Assembly: GCA_037176845.1 (NCBI GenBank)
Contig: JAYKXP010000038.1
Coordinates: forward strand, 399,053-463,052
Reading direction: 5' to 3'
Source: Paramarasmius palmivorus
Taxonomy: Eukaryota > Basidiomycota > Agaricomycetes > Agaricales > Marasmiaceae
Length of the DNA stretch: 64,000 nucleotides
Positions 12,345 through 24,215 of this stretch are shown piece after piece; position 1 is the first letter of the stretch; every line of letters starts with the position of its first letter. The notes under the pieces were generated by a model. The model did no database searches. It saw nothing but the letters and a program-made list of their open reading frames with translations, and was not told the origin of the DNA. The position numbers and the translations under genes are program-made.

Positions 12345-12926
12345 TGCCAGTTTCCGCGACACAATGTATTGTTGTCAATGAATCCCGACTCGTCTAAGTA
12401 GCCCAAGAGAATGCCGGTGCACGATATGGGACGTCTGCTGACCATTTAAAGGAAGTGCTGTTGGAACTAACGCATGAGGGTTAGTGACATTTCGTAGGGG
12501 CGAACCAAGGACGAACCGATTGTCTACACAAGGTTTATGTATTGATCATAGGAGAGTGGTTTCACATGTTGCAGTTTTTTGACGAGTTGTTTTTACGAGT
12601 GTTCAGCATCCTCTTCGACGACTTGAATGACACAAAATCAAGGTAGTCAATATCAGGCACTGCAAACCACGAAGAAGCTCTTACCTTGTCCCAGCGATAA
12701 TGAATTCAACTCCCATTCATCCCTAAAATTTTCGCTAGCTTCGAATGTGAACGACAGGGAAGCGCTGGGAATCCCAGTGGGAAATGACAAGGACTCGTCT
12801 CCTCATCTCGGCAATACCCGAGATTCCTTCTTCGCTTTGTATAATCTTCTTTACTTCCTTGCCAACCTTTCTTCTTCCCTGTTCTTCCTTTCCTCGACCT
12901 CCTCAGCACGCTATATCTATTATGTT
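12345..12926. other. Intergenic region, P450-C / MYND2
   Basis: The last 230 bases resemble the MYND1 5' flank: a CTCGGCAAT motif and a pyrimidine-rich CTTCCTTGCCAAC..TTCTTCC run just before the start. This is part of the duplicated module rather than independent sequence. Confidence 0.4.
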
Positions 12927-14842
12927 ATGAAAGGTTCCACCCGTTTTACAGAAACCTGCTCACAAGCCGAGTTAGTGGACAAGATTGCGAAAATGATGAG
13001 CAATCCGACAGAGGGGCCGTCCATAGGCGTAACGCATATCGCAAACCGCGGCGAAATTCGGCGCGATAATTACTGCCAGGTCCGACGGAGAAGACTTGCC
13101 ATATGCGGGAGGTCTATGAGGTACGGCAGAGCGTCGCGTCCTGGCATGCAGCTCTAAGTAGTGGCACCCATACACATTTGAACCAAAGGCCGGACCCGCG
13201 GCGAAACCCGTTTGGCTGGGCGGAATATCCCTAGATAATCGCATCTATATTGATCAGCGCTATTTGATTTGTTCAAATAAAGCGTTGGCCGCATGCAGAC
13301 CGTTGGGACCTTTCATTGCAAGCGCAGAGATCCGAGAAAAATTCCTGAGGATGACCGGAACGTGCAAATTTTTTTTTTTTTCACGCAGAAGGTCGGGGTG
13401 GGGGCTGTCGTATAGCATGTCGTAAAGAGAAGATCTGCATGGTGATGCGTGCAGGACTAAGCATACGCAAATGGGCGATCCTACAACTTTCCACAAACCA
13501 ACGACCGCCGCAAAAAGAAAATAAGAGCAGAAAAAAAAAATAAAAAAAACGCTAAGCTCGTTTCATGTACATCAAGAAGCTTACTACCTCGTGGCGAATT
13601 GAAGGCAACTCCTGAAGAACAGTTCATCAAGGTTTTAGTCGAACGAAAGGGTCTGTCTTTCAGGACCAGCGACCAGATTGTCCTGACTTAGCCTTTATCT
13701 AGCGCCAACAACTTGCAAAGGTCGATCTCGGTGAACTCCCAAAACAGGACTGATACTCAGAATCTACATGTAGTATGTTCACCAAAGTACTTTTCATAAC
13801 TCCCAGGAGCTCTCAGCTAACGCGGTTGCGGCGCACTTTCAGCTCTGTAAGGTCTTCCGTTAGCTGACAAGTCGTGCCAAGGTTGGCTGTGAATGGTTGC
13901 CTGATGACGAGTGAGTCATTCCATAATCCGACAGACTCACCTCTCATGACCATCTAGGTACATTCTAGCACGTATTCTTCCGCCCGAAGGCGAGACGTTT
14001 GGATACCTTTACAATTTCGGCGACAGGTGGTACCATGCCAATATCGTAGCCAAGAAGCTAGAGTCCCGGTGGAGATGTCCAACGGCCAGGTAGAGATCAT
14101 CGCTGGAGCAGGAATGTGTCCTGACGGTAAGTTGCGCTGACTAATGTTGGCCAAGTTCCATAAGTATCTAACCAGCCCACAGAGGACATGCAAGGGACAT
14201 ACAACTATCGTGAATTCCCGGACGAATACGATGCTACTAGTGACGCTCAAGAGTGCAACGATTTCGTTCTGCAACTGTGATACCAGTCTCACACCCCGCC
14301 ACACAGGAAGGATAAAAAGAAGATCCTTTCTCGTCCAAACTACCAAAGTTACAGGAAGCCTCCTGTACTATTTGATATCGATAAATACGACATAGAATGG
14401 GCAAAAGAAAAACTAACAGAGGCTCTCGCTCCGTTGTTGCTGTGTTTCATAACAGGAATGCGAAGATTCGTCATGCTCAGTCGCCCGAGGGATTCGATCC
14501 CAAATTAAAGAAGGGACAGGCGATCAAGCAGACTTTTTCAGGGACTGGCGATGGCGCTAACCCATTCTTTTTGCCTGGGTACTTCAAGGAAACCACATCG
14601 AAGAGGAAAGATAGCCGTTCAGCGTCAGCTTGTGCGTTTTGCGGTAAACCAGGCACTGCGGAGCTGGTGTTGACAACGTGTGGAGGTTGTCGTCAGTTGC
14701 TGTATTGTTCAAAGGAACATCAGAAGGTAAACGTCTTTTCATAGTTCGTGGGTAGTTGGCTGAGTGGTGCTTTGTCTATCAGGAGCATAGAAGTTTGGCC
14801 ATAAAAAGGCATGCTCACGCAAATTCTCTCAGCAAATTATGA
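12927..14842 (+). pseudogene. pRiA4b ORF3-like plus MYND, copy 2 (decayed)
   Basis: Diverged copy of the gene at 7465-9709. The N-terminus is recognisable (TCSQAELVDKIAKMMSN) but shifts frame almost at once. Around 13160-13560 most of the domain is lost among A/T-rich tracts, including a T run near 13370. It resumes near 13600 (ELKATPEEQFIKVLVERKG) and continues through the ORF3-like part (YILARILPPEGETFGYLYNF) to a MYND finger CAFCGKPG ... CGGCRQLLYCSKEHQK. The splice donor corresponding to GATGGTAAAAAG in copy 1 is GACGCTCAAGAG here. The last exon has lost one base (GAGCATAGAAGT), and the ancestral stop has changed. Each copy keeps some positions the other has lost, so decay was independent. 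Confidence 0.75.
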
Positions 14843-15931
14843 TTCCTGCGTCTTGGACACCCAGTTGTTAAATGTCACCTTGGAATTTTGTTCCACCTAG
14901 TATACATATCTTGCTATTCATATCGTACTTGTACTTGACTATTCCTAGCAGCATGTAATACAACTTGTAGTTCCCGCGTCAGTACGCTCTGCGGGGGTTT
15001 GTTCATCCCGAGCGGGAATAACTTGATGTATTGGAGCGATTAGAAGTCGGCAAATCGTCGTATATGAAACCCGGAAAGAAGAAGATAGTGGGGATTCAAG
15101 ATTGCATAGGAAAGAAGGGGAAAGAGGGGGGACGGAGGTGATGTGCTTATAAGACCAGTCAAGGGATCTTCCCAGGTCAGGTTCCGATGGTACCTCGTAC
15201 TTTTTCCACACAGCCCAGCCTAAAGTCCAAGCGCTCCCCTCCTCTCTCGTCCCAACGTTCACCAGACTCCTGCGCGCGAGCCCACAAGCCGTGCTGGAGC
15301 TCCAGCTGATACGTTCTCGGATTTTCTCCGGCCCAAAGGAAACATGCTGGCAAGATCGTCTGCACACCTCTGCAACCTGATTCTGAGGTTGTTACTCATG
15401 AGTATTGCGAGCAGAGTTGGTTCAACTGGAAGGAGTTGTCAGCGTTAAGAGCCATCGGTGAAAGGAGAATACGAACAAGGGACGAAGGTGGCCTGGTGCG
15501 TGCACATGCTTAAATCATCCGACTCGCTCCAACGCCAACACAGGGTTCTCCAAAGAATGCTACACGCAACGTCGAGCCTCACGTCGAGCAGACGTCGAGG
15601 ATAACGTCACAGCAATCGTCACACCTATCCACCCTCGACACAGGAGAAACTAGACCTCAAGCACGGATAGTTCACCTTTTACCTTTTACCTCCTCTTCCT
15701 TGAATGATCTTCTGGAACTCTTGCTCGCGATACTGATTCCAGGTTCCCAGTCCCACATGTGTTCCATGCGGCATTCCACAGTACAATCTAGACGAGATCA
15801 GCTGGTCGCAAAATTGAAAAGCATGCCTCTGCAACTCACCTGCCCCTCCGTGTGGGTATCGAGCTCACGATGGCCGCCAGTGGCACGGCTAGAAATGGCT
15901 AGAAATCCATCATCATCAAAGTGTGGTAGGG
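14843..15931. other. Intergenic, with duplicated MYND 3' flank and weak traces
   Basis: The first 120 bases match the 3' flank of MYND1 (TGTCACCTT..., ATCTTGCTATTC, TGTACTTGACTA, CATGTAATAC). Minus-strand frames at 14945-15367 (for example LELQHGLWARAQESGERWDE) look partly protein-like, but I could not place a start, splice sites or a family. Confidence 0.35.
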
Positions 15932-16249
15932 ATTGCCAGGATCAATCCGATTCGGAGCCAATTGGAAATTGCGGAGGTCACGGTTCGTCGATGCTCTCGC
16001 TAGGCAGCGATCAACGCACTGGCAGTCCAGGCTTTTATCGAGCTTTTACATGCGTTAGAAGGACAGCAGGAACTTCGGGTTGCTTCGGTGCACAACCACA
16101 GTGGACAATACATCCAAGAACGTTCCAGGAACTAAGAGTCAGAGTTCCATCTGGTTGGCCGATTAGAAAATTCCGTCGTATTCGCTGTTCGGGGTCGACT
16201 CCTGCAAGAGCTGCACATGGAGGATTGCACAACATTTTATGGTGCCTAG
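15932..16249 (+). pseudogene. Decayed coding trace of unknown family
   Basis: One frame reads ARINPIRSQLEIAEVTVRR, then TAG, then AAINALAVQAFIELLHALEG, then TAA, then RLENSVVFAVRGRLLQELHM to a stop at 16247-16249. Apart from two internal stops, both explicable as C-to-T changes in CAG and CAA codons, composition is protein-like throughout. A competing overlapping open frame (15700-16341) is Cys/Ser/Arg-rich and looks like a shadow. Function unknown. Confidence 0.25.
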
Positions 16250-17228
16250 GTGTGTTTCGAACTTTAGTACTCTATGTCTTCTATTCTGAAGTCTATGTCG
16301 ATAGATACACGAGCTCGACGTCATCAAAAGTATACCTGTGACGAGGAACCTTTGTCAACGCACGATAAGGATACGATGGATGGCCACGTACGGTACACCT
16401 GCAACGCCCAGCTCCACCCTCAATCCCGTTTTCCACACCTAGGCCTATTTGCGGTGCTCGACTACTCCACAATGCCACTTGCGCCTCCTGATCCCTATGT
16501 TGCGCTCCATAGCTACTGGACTTCTTGTCTAGTGAAGCTAAAGTGTTGAGGTAAGGTGTCTTGGTAGATTTTGTTCTTTCGTATACGTTTCCGAATGGAA
16601 TCTTCTATGTGCAAAATTCATACACAAAAGTGACAACATTCATGATCAGAGTTAAGAGAAGAACGTGGATTGGGGTTTGCACTTGGAGGTTCGAGTTTGA
16701 AGGCTTTGGAGCCTAGGACGTGATGCAATGACTCCGACCAATGAGTCTCACGCCAGCACCAAGCTTTTCTCCTCTGCACCCTCATTGTCTTCTGTATTTC
16801 TTTTCTGGACCCTCAATTCTTGACACGGGTTGGAGAGATTGAGAGAATCCGGGACAATGGACATAATGATAGGAAGTTATTCAAGTGTGTATTTGTACTC
16901 TTTAATCTGAACTGTTGTGCAATGGTGCAATGGGAACGTATCCCAGATATGAAGCTTTGCCATGCTTATTCTTGGAAATTCTAGATAATTGTTGTGCGAA
17001 CCAATTGGATTGAGGCATTGTAGTAGTTATTGCGATTGTGCTGTCCGGGCTGCTAGCAGCACCGAATTGCAGGAGGAAAGCATACCCAAGACGACAAAAG
17101 AACCAGCGACCAACCCCGATTATGGCCATTATCTCCCCATTCCGACAATGTATCCTTCGCTATCTTCCCTGTTGCTTCATATCGTTCGCTGAACAGAGTG
17201 AAATGAGATGTTGCAATTGGAGACCATG
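16250..17228. other. Intergenic region
   Basis: No supported gene. Several short frames on both strands lack motifs. A possible extra 3' exon of the neighbouring BTB gene may lie at about 17053-17180, but nothing decides it. Confidence 0.3.
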
Positions 17229-18517
17229 TCAATGACTTACGCTGGTCATCGACCATTCTTGAAGAGTGGTATTTAGGCGAGCGTCTCTTGCTTTGAGGCA
17301 TTCTGTGCAGCTAATATCCTCCGTTGCTTCTAGGATCGTGTCCCGAATGAAAGTCGTGGTGGTATCTGGCAAGAAATTGTAGCAGATCTCAGGCTCGAAT
17401 TGGTATAGTGCACTTACCTGCTTTCAGGATTAGCGCTAATTTCGCTACACCTTGGTTCCATCGGGCTTTTGACAAATTCTGTCCTTCGAATCCGCAGGTT
17501 TTCGTGATATTATGCAGTTCTGGGCCCTTCATCAACAGCTGTTTCAGCGCCTCTGTTCGCCTCAGATGCAGCGAAAAGAACTTGAGAAGATATCGAGAAC
17601 CCATAGAGATAGCCATCTCTTCCGTCACCTCACTAGGCGATACCCTCAGCAAGTGGGATGAAGCTTGCACCGCGAGTGGATAGATGTCGTGCATTCCGGC
17701 ACACGTATACACATCAAGCGGACACAAAGGAGCGTGCGATAGCAAGTAGTCGAACGCGCGTGTTCCGGGCAGAATGAAGGACTTCGGGTCAAAGCCGTAC
17801 TTGGGGAGCCATGCAACTCCCCGGACCAAGGTTCCAAGGTCAGGTACATCCGTGCTGGCGGTATTGTAGATGACCTGGAGGAAGACTTGCAACTCTGGCC
17901 ACACAATCTCTCGCAGGAAAACAACCCTGCGCTGCTTCTCTAAGGTCTGAAGTGGAAGGAGTCCATTGAACTGATTGGTCGAATTCGAACACAAGGTGTT
18001 TTCATCGACATAGAACACGAAATTATCGTTGGAAATGAGGATCATATCGGCTGGGGGCCTGCCTTTGGATTGGGAGCTATTTGGGTTGAAAACGGGCGAT
18101 ATGTGAACGGGTGCTCGCCGAATCTCTGCTGATTGCTGTGTTCCTGGCGTGGGCATAGCATGGGGATATGATTGCGCCTCAGGTATGGATACTGCGCTGA
18201 CTGTTGGCTTTTGGTTTTTGATCATCGTACTCAACAACACCCCAGGTTCCAGAAAGACCTTCAACGCACCGTGCTTGCCTGATACGCATCTAACGGGGGG
18301 GATGAAGGCGCCATGGTTCTGGAATGCAAACCGTCAATTGAAGACAAACCCCAGAAAGCCTTGCCTACGGTGTGATAACGCCTTCGTTCCACAGACTCTG
18401 CTGCCCTACAGAAGCCATATCTTCTCCTCCTGCATCCACCCAGGTCTCGATAAGGCTTCCCGCGCCGATGTCGAAGGGGTCGTCAACATTGGAAGGGAAG
18501 GGATAAGCGGGGTCCAT
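17229..18517 (-). CDS. BTB/POZ-like domain protein 1
   Basis: The main exon holds PADMILISNDNFVFYVDENT, a BTB-fold start. It is followed by LLPLQTLEKQRRVVFL, a PELQVFLQVIYNTAS helix, and a C-terminal all-helical part with PLDVYTCAGMHDIYPLAVQA and GSRYLLKFFSLHLRR. This is the layout of the large basidiomycete BTB-type family, whose members are usually thought of as dimerising adaptors. The likely start is the ATG at 18517 (MDPAYPFPSNVDDPFDIGAG), spliced through short introns into the main exon. The internal ATG at 18264 would drop that leader. After an intron at about 17341-17402 the last exon has the C2-type motif CTECLKARDARL and ends EWSMTS. The exact 3' end is uncertain. It has a tandem paralog at 19173-20456. 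Confidence 0.72.
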
Positions 18518-19172
18518 TGACGGAGAGTTCTCGACAGCTCAAGTCGTCTTTATCTCAGGGTTTTTTCCCGAGTCATGTCTTTCGGCAGCAGCCAAGTTTT
18601 TCCTTCTCACTGTCACCATTGACTACGGCATGTAAAGAACACAGTGAACGCCCAGTCCTCTACTGCTCAATACAATCTTTCCTGTTTGCTTTCCTGTGCG
18701 CTCGTACGATCATTCGGAATTATTCATAGATGGAAAGTGATCGTTCGATCACCAAGCGGAGCATCAAGTGGCCGATGATAAGTTCGTTCATCTTCTGCTC
18801 CGAAGTTCACAAATTGAAAAGTTCATAGCAACCCCGAGCTCTTCGTCCAGCGTGACGAGGTCCGCCTAAGGCTTTCTGAATGCTTTCACGCAATCCGATC
18901 AAAGGCGATGAATGTCATTCGGTCTTCCAGGCAAGCATGTGAAGCGATGATTTTTTTTGATGCTGTTTCTGGGGAACACGGAAAACAGCAGTGCATGATG
19001 TCACCTCATACATACTTCTGTGGATATCGAGTACATTTTAACTATAGTCGATTGTACCCAACCCAACACTCAGCACGAGCTCGCGTATACTCGGAACTAC
19101 AGCATACAGATATATTGTAAGCCTGTGGTTCAATAAGGTGCAATAAGAGCGACTTCAGATCGTTCGCTAGAA
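18518..19172. other. Intergenic region between the BTB paralogs
   Basis: No gene seen. It serves as the upstream region of BTB protein 1 and the 3' flank of BTB protein 2. Confidence 0.4.
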
Positions 19173-20456
19173 TTAGATGAGCATCACCTCGGCGGTAATC
19201 TTAGAGCGAAACAGACTTACACTAGCCGTTGACCAATCTCGGAGGATTGCATAGAGACGAGCATCTCTCTTCTTGAGACATTCCTGGCAGGTAATGAACC
19301 TTGTCGCTTCTAGGATCGTTTCTTGAATTTGCGTGGTAGATATGTCTGAAAGATTGTTAGAAATAAAGGCGGGAGGTGGCAAAGGTGCACGTACCTGCGT
19401 GAAGAACCCACGCCAACCGTCCCATGATCCAAAGGTCCACTGCGCTTTTAGCTGTTTCTGTTCCTCATACCCGCAGTACTCAGTAGGTCCGTGCAGATCC
19501 GGTACCGTGATCAACAATCCTTTCAGAACTTCCTTCCGCCTCAGGTGTAGTATAAAAAGCTTCAGCAAATACTTTCCTCCCATTTTTTCGACCATCTCCA
19601 TGTTTACATCCGCCGTCAAATCAATCCCGAGTAGATACGACGGTGCTTGAATCGCCAGGGCGTAGATGTCATGCGAAGCAGCAAAAGCGTATATCTCGAG
19701 GGGCTTGGTAGGTGCGTATGATAAGACGTAATCGAAAACGGGTGTTCGAGGGAGTACGAGTGACTTGGGTTGGATACCGTACTTTGGAAGCAAATCAATA
19801 CCACGCATCAACACATCCAGCTCTGGAATACAATCACTGGAGACATCGTATATGGACTGCAGGAAAACTTGCAATTCGTACGAGATAATGTCGGAAAGGA
19901 AAAGGATGCGTTTGGGTTTCTCTTGGGTGCGAAGAGGGAGGCGGCCGTTGAAGGAGTTGGTAGAAACATTGAGTAGAGTTGATTCATCTGCATAGAATAC
20001 GATGTTATCGCTCGAAATGAGGACTATATCCACAGGTGGTCTGGTGACGGATTCTGGTCCATTGGGGCCAAAAACTGAGGATATGGAAATTACGCTTGAT
20101 GACTGCTGCCACTGAATTTCAGTAGCAGTAGCACCCAGGAATAGAGTGGACTGAGAATATGGAGCAACACCGGCCTGTTCGTTCTTGAGAAGACGCAATG
20201 GCATGGAGTCTGATGCACTAGCGTACCTTGCTTTCCTGCAATGCACCCAGACTCTCCTCCACCGCCTTGCCAAATGCCGTTCTGCACAAATATTTCTGTA
20301 AGATTTAGCTTCAGCAACGGAAAAAACGTGCGGGTCCTACGTTGCGATGTTGGTACTCGTTATCGAAGCCGAGAACACAGAAGAGTCGATCCAGGTATCA
20401 ACATCATTGTATTCGTTCGTCACGGGTAGAGACTGCGAGGGAACAATGGGAGTCAT
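19173..20456 (-). CDS. BTB/POZ-like domain protein 2
   Basis: Paralog of the gene at 17229-18517. Main exon: PPVDIVLISSDNIVFYADES, RLPLRTQEKPKRILFLSDII, YELQVFLQSIYDVSSD, PLEIYAFAASHDIYALAIQA and KYLLKLFILHLRRKEVLKGL. After an intron at about 19346-19394 comes TTQIQETILEATRFITCQEC ... KKRDARLYAILRDWSTAS. I infer a first exon from the ATG at 20456 (MTPIVPSQSLPVTNEYNDVD), spliced at about 20337. The non-ATG reading of the next exon (ARRWRRVWVH or GIWQGGGGES frame) is undecided. The two copies differ mainly in the low-complexity N-terminus, while the BTB and helical parts align throughout. Probably a protein-interaction adaptor; partner unknown. Confidence 0.72.
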
Positions 20457-20814
20457 AAAATACTTTTCTCGCCGCGATACTAGGCTATACCCTTATCACA
20501 GGGCAACACCACCCAGATTCGCGGCCTACGCGGTGTGATCGACATGATCAACGGGATTCGGGATTGCCATCACTTGCCATTTCGGAACCCACCACGCGCT
20601 CGCTCGCACGCGGCTGGGCTCACAGGGCATGTGATGACCGAGCTTGGCCACTCACTGCGAGGTAGAATGCGAACATTGCGAAGTTTATAAAGCTGTAGTA
20701 CTAGTACAACAATATGTAACAAATCTGCGAAGTGGTTTAGGGCTATTACTGTACTTGGTCCGCAAAGCAAGCGTACCTTAGGCTTCTAGCAACTCAAAAT
20801 GACACCAGCCTTAA

Positions 20815-23800
20815 TCATGCCGCTTCCTCTCCTTCAACCTCGATATCGACCAACTCTCTCCCTTCCTCAACCATCTCTCCGTTCTTACACCCAACGGCTT
20901 TAACAACACCAGAAACACCAGCCCTCAACACAGTCTCCGTCTTCATACTCTCCAGAATAACCACACTCTGCCCTTTCTCCACTTTATCTCCGACCTTGAC
21001 CTTGACCTCAACAACCAAACTCGGCATTGGGGCCTTCAGTGCTCCTTTCGCCTGAGCCGCATTCAACACATCACCTCCCAGAGATAACAGCCAATTGGGG
21101 GCAGGTATCACAAGTGTCGTTTTGTGTCCTTCGCTGAAGACGTGTAACCGCTCCATACTATGATGTGATGAAGAGGCAGGTAAAGATGGAGGTGGAGGTT
21201 GAGAGACAACAGTGACATTGCATAGCTTATCGTTCAAAGTCGCCGAGAGCGTCTGGGACGACGCTAACCGAGCAGGAACTGAATGGAATTCCACCGTTTT
21301 GCTTTGAGTTTTCACTTGAATGTCAAAGAGCCCGTTTGTTGTAGACTTGATACGAACGGATATGGGTTCGTTTGAGGTGACAGTGTCGTCTTGTAGAAGA
21401 ATGACACGCTCGTAGCTATCACCCCCAAACCTGCGGGACACTAGAGACGTCCACGGAGATTGTCCATTCGATGATGCTACAGGAGGTGTCGGATAGTCCC
21501 TCAACGCAACGAACAGCGTCCGCCTGGGCAAGCACCTCTGCTTCAGGCTCTTTTACAGGCGGGAAGAGCTGGTTGAAATATTTCTAGTTTTCAAATACCA
21601 GGTATCAGTACCCCATCCAAAGAAGGAAACAACTAGAAAAAACCGACTGACAGGAATGAACCCAGTCTCCACTTCCCCATCTACAAAGCCGAATGACCCG
21701 CTAAAGTCCTTAGAAACTCCACATTCGTCGAGACCCCAACAACATGATACTCATCCAACGCTTTCCTCAACATCCTCAGCGCCTCTGTTCGATCTTTACC
21801 GTGCACAATCAGCTTCGCGATCATTGGGTCATAAAAGACGCCGATTTGGGAGCCTTGACCAAAACCTTGCTCGAGGCGAACTGAGGGGGTTATTTCCGCG
21901 TCATGAGATGCGCGAGATGGGACGTAGAGTTCGGGTTCGGTGACGTCGGCACTAGGTAATTTGGCAGCGGTATAGGGAGGTGCGAAGGTAAGCGTTGGTT
22001 TGGGTGTAGAGAGGTATAAGAGAGGACCAGAATCAGGCAGGAAGTTGTTCCGAGGGTTCTCGGCGTAGATACGTGCTTCAAAAGCGTGTCCTACGAGAGG
22101 AACAGAAGATTGGTCGAGAGGAAGAGGGTTTCCGGCGGCCACCTATACAATATGGGTTAGCCTGGGTATGGAGTGACAGGAGCCTATGAACGACTTACGT
22201 CCAATTGCCACTCAACGAGATCCAGGCCGGTTACCATCTCTGTGACAGGATGCTCTACTTGCAGCCGCGTGTTCCTGGAATTGCGAGCATTCAATAACGC
22301 CCGAGGTGAAATAGTTCGACAGCACGTACATCTCCATGAAATAAAACTCTTGGGTATCGTTATCAAAGATGAACTCTACCGTACCAGCACCGACATAGTT
22401 CACCGCTCTCGCTGCAGCGACCGCTTTCGAACTTAGATCCGACCGGAGTTCCATTGAAAGGCCAGGTGCAGGAGCCTGAGTACACCCATGAGTACGCTTG
22501 TTCGACTCAGGTCATATCAAACCTCACCTCTTCGATAATCTTCTGATTCCTTCTCTGCACCGAACAATCCCTTTCCCAAAGACTCACCACACCTCCTAAC
22601 GAATCAGCAAACACCTGAACTTCCACATGTCTCGGTCTCTGGATGTACTTTTCCACAAGAACAGTATCATTCCCGAATGACTTTATGGATTCGCGTTTTG
22701 CGGATGTGAGAGCTTCTTGGAATGCTTCGTCGGTAGGTTCGGTGACAATACGCATGCCTTTGCCGCCACCTCCGTGGACGGCTTTGATGAGGACTGGGAA
22801 ACCTGTGATATAGTGTTAACAGAGAGAGGTGCTGTGGAAAAGGGCGAATGGCCGACCTATTTGCTTGGCTTGTTGATAGAGAAAGTTGGGTCTTGGTTCT
22901 CTCCGTGGTAGCCAGGTACACAAGGGACACCAGCAGCTGTTTGGTCTCATTGAGTGGGATGCTGTAGATGTGTTAAAGTTACACGTACCGAGCATGATGT
23001 TCTTTGATTCACTGGATAGCGTAATTAGCACCAGATGTCGGGAACAACTATATTTGTACATACCTCTTGGATCCCATGCTGACTATGGCACTGGCTGGTG
23101 GGCCAATGAACACGATGCCTTCTTCGGCAAGTCGTTCTGCGAATTTCGCGTTTTCACTCAAGAATCCGTATCTGCCAGATATGGTGTTAGATTGGTTTGA
23201 GTGGGAATCGTTAATGTCATACCCTGGGTGAACGGCCTGAGCTCCACTTCGACGACACACGTCGATGATCTTGTCAATACGAAGCTAAGGAAGCGTGGTG
23301 AGGGGCTGAAGGTTCCGTGAGTGGTACTGAACGCACATAGCTCTCAGAAGATGGTGGAGGTCCTATGCAATATGCTTCATCGGCCTTATGAAGTGTAAGT
23401 ATGGATGAGAATATGTTTAAGTGTATCAACACACCAGTTGTACGTGCATAGAATCCTTGTCCACTTCACTGTACACCGCAACACACTTGATGCCTAATTT
23501 CTTCGCGGTCCGGATTACTCGACATGCAATTTCTCCTCTACAAGATTATGTGGTCAAAACGGTGAAAAGACCTGGTAGTTAACAATGATTAACCTGTTGG
23601 CCACCAATATCTTGTCGAAATGAGGTTGATGATGTCGAGAAGAAGGATCCTCTGTTCTGTTCTTAAGCAACTAGGGTATTCAACGGTCACATCTACGCCT
23701 GACGACGTTTATGATAAACATACCCTGCCTCTCTGATGCATATAAACGATGTTGGTTCCTCCAAGGCTCGTAATGTGACGTGGCTGACCAGCGCGAACTA

Positions 23801-23949
23801 GGACGAGTAGTTCCTTGACTCCTGGACGGATTGTGGGGTAATAAAGTTGAAGTTGATGGAGTGAGCTTGACCCTCTGTCCTCCGACGACGCGAGAGATAT
23901 TTGAACGAGCAAGAGGGTTCTTTGAGAGCATGATTTCTGTTGAGAACAC
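20815..23949 (-). CDS. MCCC1: Methylcrotonyl-CoA carboxylase, biotin-containing (alpha) subunit
   Basis: Mitochondrial leucine-catabolism enzyme subunit that carboxylates biotin, for transfer to 3-methylcrotonyl-CoA by the beta subunit. Domain order: an Arg/Ser-rich N-terminus fitting a mitochondrial presequence ([20 protein letters not shown]), then the biotin carboxylase N-domain ([20 protein letters not shown]). The ATP-grasp follows, with the glycine loop [11 protein letters not shown], then [27 protein letters not shown] and [20 protein letters not shown]. The biotin carboxylase C-domain is [20 protein letters not shown]. The biotinyl domain at the C-terminus has [20 protein letters not shown] and the lysine in ESMKTE. 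At least eight introns are visible, and all exons join in frame. The first ATG at 23949 is used; a second in-frame ATG lies six codons in. It shares a 266-base divergent promoter with the Ecl1-like gene. Confidence 0.94.
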
Positions 23950-24025
23950 GGAGCCTAGAGAAGATGGTGGTTATAAGGAGAACTGGGATTCAAGATCCGG
24001 GCAAGGGACGCATGGGCCAGTAAGA

Positions 24026-24040
24026 GATAGATAGATAGAT
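24026..24040. promoter_or_regulatory. GATA tandem repeat in divergent promoter
   Basis: Three and a half GATA units in the 266 bases between MCCC1 and the Ecl1-like gene. GATA factors control nitrogen and catabolic genes in fungi. The link here is inference from sequence alone. Confidence 0.35.
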
Positions 24041-24136
24041 GGACGGGTGACGGCGAGTGACGCATTGCCGCTTTTTGTCGGCAAAATTGTGACTCTGTGT
24101 CTGTCTGTGTCTGCTGCATACCGATCCAGTACCCAT

Positions 24137-24148
24137 ACCCACGTGGGT
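24137..24148. promoter_or_regulatory. Palindrome ACCCACGTGGGT (E-box core)
   Basis: Perfect 12-base palindrome with a CACGTG core, 68 bases before the ATG of the Ecl1-like gene and inside the shared promoter with MCCC1. It fits bHLH (Cbf1/SREBP-type) binding. Confidence 0.45.
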
Positions 24149-24215
24149 CCTTTGGTCCTTTCCCTTGTACTCCTCACTGTCCCCTCATCTTTTCTCTCCC
24201 TTCTCTCACTAGTTC

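Noticed and set aside
13367..13380. T homopolymer as a regulatory or poly(A) insertion mark
   Set aside because: It lies in the decayed part of MYND2 next to other A/T runs, and no target duplication or retroposon tail structure was seen.
15700..16341. 213-codon plus-strand open frame
   Set aside because: Low-complexity, Cys/Ser/Arg-rich; an overlapping frame (15932-16249) looks more protein-like.
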